Below, piece by piece: positions 1 to 6,800 of a stretch of 7,802 nucleotides of DNA. The translations under genes and the position numbers were made by a program. The stretch's first letter is position 1, and each line of letters starts with the position of its first letter. This DNA comes from Clostridiales bacterium (lineage in GTDB: Bacteria; Bacillota; Clostridia; Oscillospirales; Ruminococcaceae): assembly GCA_029007575.1 (NCBI GenBank), contig JAQXIB010000012.1, positions 1 through 7,802 of the forward strand, given 5' to 3'. Under the pieces are notes generated by a model, which saw only the letters and a program-made list of their open reading frames with translations, ran no database searches and was not told the DNA's origin.

Positions 1-7
1 CTTTTGT

Positions 8-78
8 AAAAAGCCTTGCACTTTGTATTTCGATTTCATTCTGAAATCGAAATCTGTGTTCGCATCAAGAAATGTCTA
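8..78. repeat. Left arm of long inverted repeat
   Basis: Its reverse complement matches 641-711 at 67 of 71 positions by hand alignment, with no gaps. The mismatches are near 9/710, 13/706, one in the 27-53 hairpin and one in the spacer near 58-60. The arm contains a perfect small hairpin at 27-53: a 12-bp stem (ATTTCGATTTCA and its complement) closed by a 3-nt loop. The outer end lies so near the window edge that the true boundary cannot be placed. No reading frame in it looks protein-coding. It is probably a member of a dispersed intergenic repeat family, but copies elsewhere cannot be seen from here. Confidence 0.85.
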
Positions 79-132
79 TACGGCGAATAGCCGTTCGAAC
101 AAATCAAATTTTTGATTTGTTCAGCAGACATT
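71..132. repeat. Nested palindromes upstream of thioesterase
   Basis: A perfect 26-nt palindrome at 97-122 (GAACAAATCAAA, 2-nt centre, then its complement) lies just before the thioesterase ribosome binding site. A second small hairpin at 80-94 (ACGGC, 5-nt loop, GCCGT) sits beside it. The outer 7-mers AATGTCT (71-77) and AGACATT (126-132) can pair, giving a possible three-way junction. The same unit occurs in reverse complement at 603-648 without the small hairpin, so 79-96 appears to be a net 16-nt gain in this copy or a loss in the other. It could act on transcription or translation of the gene just downstream, but its second copy favours a repeat element over a dedicated operator. Confidence 0.75.
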
Positions 133-138
133 ATTTAC

Positions 139-144
139 AAAGGA
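139..144 (+). promoter_or_regulatory. Ribosome binding site of thioesterase gene
   Basis: AAAGGA ends 9 nt before the ATG at 154, a normal spacing. The earlier in-frame ATG at 145 directly abuts the motif with no spacer, and an in-frame TTG at 112 lies inside the palindrome. The site therefore decides for the 154 start. Confidence 0.75.
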
Positions 145-153
145 ATGGTGCAA

Positions 154-543
154 ATGGAAATCATAATAGGCAGTAAACAGGAAATGACTAAACAAGTTAC
201 CGAGGAAATGACAGCGAAGCATTTCGGAAGCGGAGATTTGCCGGTTTTGGCAACGCCGATGATGGTGACATGGTTTGAACAGTGCAGCGCAGAATGCCTG
301 AAACGATTTTTAGATGACGGATCGACTTCGGTAGGTATTTATCTGAATGCGGAGCATATCTCAGCAACACCGGTTGGTGCGACGGTGTCGGTAAAAGCGG
401 AATTAACCGCAGTAGATCAAAAAATCATTACGTTTTCCGCAACCGCTTACGATGATGCGGGAGAAATCGGTCATTGCATCCACAAACGCGCGATTGTCAC
501 AGCAGAGCGATTTTTGGAAAAAGCATATGCAAAAATCAAATAG
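154..543 (+). CDS. FlK-like hotdog-fold acyl-CoA thioesterase
   Basis: This 129-residue protein matches the small single-domain thioesterase family typified by fluoroacetyl-CoA thioesterase FlK, which hydrolyses short acyl-CoA thioesters in the cytoplasm as a hotdog dimer. In the sequence, the VLATPMM segment carries T34, WFEQ carries E42, and AEHISATPVG carries H68. From memory, the FlK triad is Thr42, Glu50 and His76, and the spacing here is identical with a constant offset of 8. The hotdog beta-strands are visible as VGATVSVKAEL (residues 74-84) and the segment after 90. Length is normal for the family and there is no signal peptide. The FlK phenylalanine lid region is not obviously kept (about residues 20-30 are AKHFGSGDLP), so fluoroacetyl-CoA specificity should not be assumed; a housekeeping role on an unknown acyl-CoA is more likely. 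The start is chosen by the AAAGGA site. The gene stands alone between inverted repeats and ends at its own terminator. Confidence 0.85.
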   Translation: MEIIIGSKQEMTKQVTEEMTAKHFGSGDLPVLATPMMVTWFEQCSAECLKRFLDDGSTSVGIYLNAEHISATPVGATVSVKAELTAVDQKIITFSATAYDDAGEIGHCIHKRAIVTAERFLEKAYAKIK

Positions 544-547
544 AGAC

Positions 548-586
548 ACAGGATATCGGCTATTTGCCGGTATCCTGTATTTTTTT
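548..586 (+). terminator. Rho-independent terminator of thioesterase gene
   Basis: The left arm ACAGGATATCGGC (548-560) pairs with 566-578 through 13 pairs, including one T-G wobble (556 with 570). It closes on the 5-nt loop TATTT, and a run of seven T follows at 580-586. It begins 5 nt after the stop codon, so it should separate this gene from the synthase gene downstream. Confidence 0.92.
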
Positions 587-602
587 ATGCCTTTATGTAA
601 AT

Positions 603-648
603 AATGTCTATTGAACAAATCAAATTTTTGATTTGTTCAATAGACATT
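603..648. repeat. 46-nt near-perfect palindrome
   Basis: A 22-bp uninterrupted stem (603-624 with 627-648) closes on a 2-nt centre. Its core is the same 26-nt palindrome as at 97-122. It lies 16 nt after the thioesterase terminator and merges into the right arm of the long inverted repeat. The stem is AT-rich and has no U-run after it, so it does not look like a standard terminator. It may extrude as a cruciform or act as a structured RNA element. Confidence 0.88.
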
Positions 649-711
649 TCTTGATGCGATCACAGATTTCGATTTCAGAATGAAGTCGAAATACAAAGTG
701 CAAGGTTTTCT
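641..711. repeat. Right arm of long inverted repeat
   Basis: This is the reverse-complement partner of 8-78. The internal hairpin at 666-692 is kept (12-bp stem, 3-nt loop), with one difference: position 685 is G opposite T673. In a plus-strand RNA this would be a tolerated G-U pair. The arm overlaps the palindrome at 603-648 on its left and the hairpin at 696-739 on its right. Confidence 0.85.
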
Positions 712-739
712 CAAAAAAGCAATCAAAAACCTTGCACTT
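696..739. repeat. 14-bp-stem hairpin in synthase leader
   Basis: AAGTGCAAGGTTTT (696-709) is exactly complementary to 726-739, with a 16-nt A-rich loop. The right arm contains CCTTGCACTT, which is also found directly at 14-23, so the tip of the inverted-repeat unit occurs three times in the window (14-23, 696-705 inverted, 730-739). No T-run follows, so a terminator function is unlikely as written. Confidence 0.7.
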
Positions 740-744
740 CGTCC

Positions 745-789
745 ATGCAAAAACAACGGCAAAATGCTTTGCTATCGTTGTTTTTGCAT
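745..789 (+). promoter_or_regulatory. Long hairpin 64 nt before synthase start
   Basis: The 14-bp arm ATGCAAAAACAACG (745-758) pairs exactly with 776-789. Inside it, GCAAA (759-763) pairs with TTTGC (768-772) around the loop ATGC, leaving a 3-nt bulge (TAT). It begins only 5 nt after the hairpin ending at 739. It may be part of a structured 5' leader, an attenuator-like element, or another piece of the repeat family. No known riboswitch consensus is recognisable. The remaining 790-834 is AT-rich; a TATATT at 822-827 resembles a -10 box but has no good -35 partner, so no promoter is called. Confidence 0.5.
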
Positions 790-834
790 TGTTCAGTGAG
801 CATGAAATAATACCTGTGATTTATATTTTGATAC

Positions 835-841
835 AGAAAGG
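835..841 (+). promoter_or_regulatory. Ribosome binding site of glucan synthase gene
   Basis: AGAAAGG ends 11 nt before the ATG at 853, slightly long but usable. A nearer ATG at 843 is in another frame and sits too close to the site. The synthase frame has a TGA at 844-846, so 853 is the first possible start in frame. Confidence 0.65.
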
Positions 842-852
842 CATGAACCGGA

Positions 853-3800
853 ATGGAAAAACAACAGATAAGCGAGCAGTTGGAGCAGAATATTCTTCAT
901 GCCGTTACGCCGAAAGAGCGTCTGATTTTTCAACGAGCCTCCAAGATAAAACGGAAATTGGCAGATAGCTTGCGTTCTATTCGCAGGCATTATAAAGATC
1001 TGGTTTTTCAGGGAAGCAAAAATTGTATTGATAACTGGGTGATCGATCATTTTTATTTGATCGAAAAAGAAGGCAAGAATTTGTTGAAGGATCTTGATAC
1101 AGTCATTTTGCCGTTTGGTCAAAAAGGCGGTCAAGCTGATGTGATCATCTTTATCGATCTTTGTTTGGAGGATACGGAATTTTCCTTTACGACCGAATCA
1201 TTAATAGATGCTGTTTCGGTGTTTGAACAACGTCGCTCTATGAAAAATTTTGAGATAGAATTTCTGACGCAAGCCATGAAAATTTCCGCCATCCATAAAA
1301 TTCGGGATTGTCTGTTCGGGGGAGAGCAGGAGGAACGATTGGTGCAGAAAGCGATTGCCTTATTATTTGAGGTCAAATCCATTGATACGATGAAAATCGC
1401 TCAAAGCAAAAATGCGTTGGAAAAACTGTTAAACACCGATCCGTCCGGATATTATCCGAAAATGAATGATATTACCAGAAACATATACCGATATAAATTA
1501 TGCATGACGTCGATTCAGAAACAAGAGGATGAACTGGATCTGGCAAAAGATTATATCGAAAAAAGCCGAACAGAGGATAATAAACATATCGGCTTTTTTA
1601 TCTATGAGGATTACGATTGCTTGTTCAAAAAGAAACTGGCCGCAAAGCTTTATATTCCGTTGTTGTTTATCCTTCCCGCAGTATTTTCAATATTGTTTGC
1701 GCTTTTATTTCGTCATTATTATTTGCCGTTGCTTCTCTATTTCCCAATATGGGCAATTCTAAAACCGTTCATTGATTATTTTTGCTTGCTACAAACCAAA
1801 CCGGAATATTTGCCTCGAATGGAATTTAACGGAAAAATACCGACGGAAGGGAGGACGTTGATTACCATTGCAACGCTGCTTCCGAATACCAAAGAATTGA
1901 GTCGGTTAAAGAGCAAACTCGAAAAGCTGTATATGACCAATAAAACCGGAGACGTCAAAATTGCTTTGCTGGCAGATTTAAAGGAAAGCGAATATCCGAC
2001 TACCAATGAGGACGATTTGCTGATTCGTTTGGTCAAAAAGATGGTTCGGGATTTAAATGAACAGTATGGTAACAGCTTTATCCTGATCGTCAGAAAGCGC
2101 AGCTTCAGCAAAACACAGCAGGTCTTTACCGGATATGAACGCAAGCGCGGCGCGATTGAGACGTTGGTCGATATGATCATGGGGCAGTCGGTGGATTTGG
2201 AAACCTTTGAGGGCAGCCGCAGCTATTTGGAACAGGTGAAATATCTTTATGTGCTGGATTATGACACCAAGGCGTTGATGGATACAGCGGAACAGCTTGT
2301 ATCGGTGGCGCTGCACCCATTGAATCAGCCTGTGATAGATCCCGAAAAAGAAATCGTAACACGGGGGTATGGCATTTTGGCGCCGCGGGTAGGGATCGAC
2401 TTGAAGGATTCGCTGAAAACTCCGTTTGCCAAAATTATGGGCGGATTAGGCGGTGTTTCCGCTTATGATAAAAGCTGCGGCGATTTGTATCAGGATTTGT
2501 TCGGCGAAGGCATTTTTGCAGGTAAAGGACTGATCGACGTGGCGTTGTTTTACAAAGTGCTGAAGGAGCGGTTCCCTGCCGAGGTGGTTTTGAGCCACGA
2601 TATACTGGAAGGCAGCTTTTTGCGTACCGCGTTTGTTTCAGATGTGGAATTGCTGGACGGATTTCCTCAGTCGGCGGGTTCTTATTTCAAACGCCTACAT
2701 CGTTGGATACGGGGAGATTATCAGAATATACCGTATTTATTTAAAAATATAGAAACAGCCAATGCAAAAATCAAGAATCCGCTGAATGGCTTAAGCCGAT
2801 TCAAGCTGTTTGACAATTTGCGCAGAGAGCTGACGCCGTGGCTGATCCTGCGTTGTATGATGCTTGCATTATTTCTTCCCGCAAAGGTCAGCGCTTTGCT
2901 CGTTTCGGTTTCTGTCTTGGCGGCAGCATCCGGCTTTTTGTTCAGCCTGCTTTGGACGCTGCTGACCGGAGGCTTTTTTACGTTATCCAGGAAGTATTAC
3001 TCCAAGACACTGCCTGAAACATTCGAACTGTTGGCGCAATGCTCCTATGAATTGATTTTACTGCCCAAAAGCGCGGTGTGCGGCATGGATGCGGCGATCA
3101 GAGCATTGTACCGTCGGTTTATTTCCCATAAAAAATTAATGGAATGGACGACTGCGGCGCAGGCGGATAAGGGAAAGCACGGATTTTGGCAAACGGTTCG
3201 TTCTGATTGGTATTCGGTGCCGATCGGCATTTTGTTTTTGGCGATGGGGTATGGCTTTACCCGCCTGCTGGGGTTGCTGTTTTTGTCCGGTATTCCGCTG
3301 ATCCTGTATTCCCAGAAAAAATATCCCGAAGAAAACCACCAAATCACCGAAGAACAGAGCGATACGATTCTTTCCTATACTGCGTCCATGTGGGGCTTTT
3401 ATAACGATTATGTTACTGCGGAAGAAAATTATCTGCCGCCCGACAACGTACAGGAAGCACCGATTTATCAGTTGGCACATCATACTTCTCCTACCAATAT
3501 CGGGATGTATCTGCTGTCTGCGCTTTCGGCAAGAGATATGAAATTTACCGATACCCAAACTATGACAGAAAAAATATCGAACACCATAGATACCGTGGAA
3601 AAAATGAAAAAATTTCATGGTAATCTTTACAATTGGTACCATACCAAAACGTTGGCGGTATTGGAACCGCAATATGTTTCTACGGTGGACAGCGGCAATT
3701 TTGTATGCTGTTTGGTTGCCTTGAAAGAAGGCTTGAGGGAGTATCAGGGAGAGTGTGCACAAATTCCTTCGTTGGCAGACCGAATCGAAAGGCTCATTGA

Positions 3801-6800
3801 GGAAACCGATTTAAGCGTGTTTTATGACGAAAACAAAAAGCTGTTCAGTATCGGTTATGACAGTCAGACGGAAAAATTGAGCCCGTCCAGTTATGATATG
3901 CTGATGAGCGAGGCGAGAATGACCAGCTATTTTGCCATTGCTAAAAGGCAGGTCCCGGTCAAACACTGGTCGGCGTTAGGACGCACTCTTGCCAGAATGA
4001 ATTTCTATACGGGGCCGCTGTCCTGGACCGGAACCATGTTTGAGTATTTCATGCCGGAGCTGTTGCTGCACTGTATTGACGGCTCGATGGGATATGAGGG
4101 GCTTCGCTTTTGTCTGTACTGTCAAAAAAGGCGTGCCAAACAAAAAGGAGTGCCGTTTGGAATCTCGGAAAGCGGATATTATGCTTTTGATACCCAGCTC
4201 AGATATCAGTATAAAGCGTTTGGGGTACAAAAGCTTGCGCTGAAGAAGGGGCAGAATCGCAATACCGTGATTTCACCTTATTCCAGTTTTTTAACTTTGC
4301 CTTTTGATTTTGAAGCCTCTTATCATAATTTGGCATGGCTGAAGAAAATCGGATTATACGGAAAATACGGGCATTATGAAGCAATCGACTTCACACCGGA
4401 ACGGGTACAGGAAAATCATTATCAGATTATTAAAAGCTATATGGCGCACCATATCGGCATGAGTATGATAGCGGCCAATAACGCACTGAATGAAAATGTG
4501 ATGCAGAAAAGATTTTTGCGGGATAAAATGATGAATCGCGCGAATGAATTGCTGCAGGAGAAGGTCATTGCAGGCAGCGTTGTATTTGAAGATATATATG
4601 AGAGGGAATTTAACAGAAAGGCAGGCAAGGAGAGCGCGATGGATTTAGAATACAGCAATATTTATCCGCAAAGTCCGCGCGCACATTTTCTTTCAAACGG
4701 AGAGATCACTTCTGTACTTGCTGATTGCGGCGTATCTTTTTTACAGTATCAAGGTAAGGATATGACCAGACGGTCGATCGATCTTCTTCGCCGTCCAATG
4801 GGTGTTTTTGCATTGGTAAAATCAGGAGAGAAGGTATTGCCCTTCACTTACGCTCCTTTTTATGATAACCGTATGGAATATCGGGTTACCGTTTCGGAAA
4901 ACAGCGTGTATTATTTTTCCGGTCTGGATGAGATGCAAACCGGTATGAAAATACTTTTGCACAATACACTGCCTTGTGAACAACGTCAGTTTGTGGTGCG
5001 CAATGATTCTTCAGAAAAAGCGGACAGCCAGCTTTTATTTTATCTGGAGCCTTCCCTGATGCCTTATCGAGATGACATTGCGCATCCTGCTTTTTCCAAG
5101 ATGTTTGTTCAGATACAATATGATAAGGTTTCCAATGTTTTGCTGGCTTCCAGAAAATTGCGTGGCGAGGAAGAACCGGTCTTTTTGGCGGTCGGCTTTT
5201 TGGAAGAAGTTCGATTTGAATACGAAGCAAATCGTGAAAACATTCTGGAACGGCCGGACGGTATTCTTTCGCTTCCGAAAGCCTTTGATAAAAAATTCGG
5301 CAGGGGAAAAGGAACTCCGGATCCCTGTATCGCTATCAAGTTTCAGACAACGGTTCTGCCGAAAAGTCAGCGGGAATATACCTTGCTGTTGTCCTCGGGC
5401 AGAACAAGAGAACAGGCGATTAACGGAATTGTTGCCGTTCGTGCCGAGGGGGCGATCACCGACGAAACAGCCGCAGGTGCGTTGATACCAAATGATTCGT
5501 TGGAGGGAAGATTACGCTCTGTATTGCTCCCGCAAATCGTATTTCGGAAGCCGGACACCGAGCTTAGCTTGGAAGCGGTACGAAAAACCGAACAGCATAA
5601 AACGGCGCTGTGGCGGTTCGGGATATCGGGAGATTTGCCGATCGTGTTGCTTGAGGTGCTGAATGACAAGGATATTGAACGGGTCAAGACCTATCTTTCC
5701 TGCCATAAAAAAATGAACATCTGCCACATAGAGTATGATCTGGTTTTGTCATATCGTGATGACGGGGATTATATCAAGCCGGTTTTGAATATGCTTCACG
5801 ATCAGATCGACAAGCTGGATCAAGCAGGGTTGTTAGACGCAAACGGAGGTATTCATCTGGTCAGTACCAGCGGAGATGAAAGCATCGTGAATCTACTGCG
5901 GGCGGCTGCCTGCCATATTGCGCCGAAATCTATGGTGCGTATTCATAAGCCGATCGAGCTTTATACACCGATTCAAGTGAATGCTGTTTCACCTTCTGCG
6001 ATAGAGCCGCAGGGTGCAAAATATCAGGTGGAGTCAGGTGCTTTTACAGATGATCGGTTTGTTGTGGAGGGCTCACCCGCTTTGCCTTGGTGTCATCTTC
6101 TCGCAAATCCTGCGTTCGGAACCTTGGTGTCTGATAAAAGTCTTGGCTACACATGGGCCGTGAATGCACGTGAAAATAAATTGACGCCGTGGAGCAACGA
6201 TACGATGTCGGATAATCAAGGGGAGATGTTGATTGTGAGAATGAATGGAGCTTATTATAATATTATTAACGGCGCAAGAGCGGAATTTTCTCCAAGAGGC
6301 GCTCGGTACAGCGGGCATTTTCACAACATTCGTTCGGAAGTCCGCGTATCGGTGCAGCAGAAAGATTTGTCCAAAAATATATCGGTGGATTTTTACAACG
6401 AAACCGACCGTCCGATCATACTGGAATGTGCGTATTATACCGAGCCGATATTGGGGGTGGATCGGCAAAATGTGAAGTTTATTACTGCTCAATATCATGA
6501 TCGTTCCTTGATTTTCAGAAATACTTTTGAGCAATCCATGAAAGCGCATATGGGGATTTATACCGATAGTGAATGTAACTACACCTGCGGGCGGCCCGGC
6601 TTTTGGTCGGGCAATTGGGAAACGCCGGAGGACGCGCCGAACTATGATCCTTGCGGAGTTTTAATCGTAAAAAAGGAACTGCCGCCCCGGAAAAAGGAAA
6701 AAATCAATTTTGTGTTGGGATTTTCGGCATCCGAAGAGGGCTTGAATCGTATTTTGCGGCAAAATTACGGCGAGCTGTTTCACTTCCCGAACAGCCTGAC

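Larger units (their letters stand above)
8..711. mobile_element. Possible inverted-repeat cassette around thioesterase
   Basis: The inverted repeat continues inward past the 71-bp arms. Segments 97-132 and 603-638 also correspond, offset by 16 nt, so each arm is about 110-125 nt. The interior holds only the thioesterase gene and its terminator. This is the shape of a terminal-inverted-repeat element with a passenger gene, or of two MITE-like copies in opposite orientation that happen to flank a gene. No transposase is encoded, no target-site duplication is recognisable, and the left end may extend outside the window, so the mobile interpretation is an inference. Confidence 0.3.

Noticed and set aside
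71..132. Cloverleaf-like fold suggesting a tRNA
   Set aside because: The 7-bp outer stem with inner hairpins superficially resembles a tRNA, but there is no T-loop consensus, no proper anticodon arm and the length is too short. It is also a variant of the palindrome at 603-648.
154..543. Fluoroacetate-resistance gene
   Set aside because: The triad matches FlK, but most family members are general thioesterases, the lid phenylalanines are not evident, and no organofluorine genes are nearby.
8..740. Repeats as a CRISPR array
   Set aside because: The repeats are inverted, few, of different lengths and separated by a gene. There are no regularly spaced direct repeats with unique spacers, and no cas genes.
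822..827. TATATT as the synthase promoter -10 box
   Set aside because: There is no acceptable -35 hexamer 16-18 nt upstream, and the implied start would fall on the ribosome binding site. It is not supported strongly enough to annotate.
732..968. Small plus-strand frame overlapping the synthase start
   Set aside because: It crosses the 745-789 hairpin and runs out of frame into the synthase N-terminus. Its ATG at 843 is only 1 nt after the AGAAAGG motif, and the peptide is not recognisable.
2692..2706. RLHRW instead of the QxxRW motif as a damaged active site
   Set aside because: An arginine in the first position is usual for cyclic glucan synthases of this family, as far as I recall, so this is not a defect.
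3136..3762. 208-codon open frame on the minus strand
   Set aside because: It lies wholly inside the synthase gene, antisense to residues with strong family motifs (NYLPPDN, STVDSGN). Its translation shows no recognisable domain, so it is a shadow frame. The same holds for the other antisense and alternate-frame stretches between 853 and 7802.
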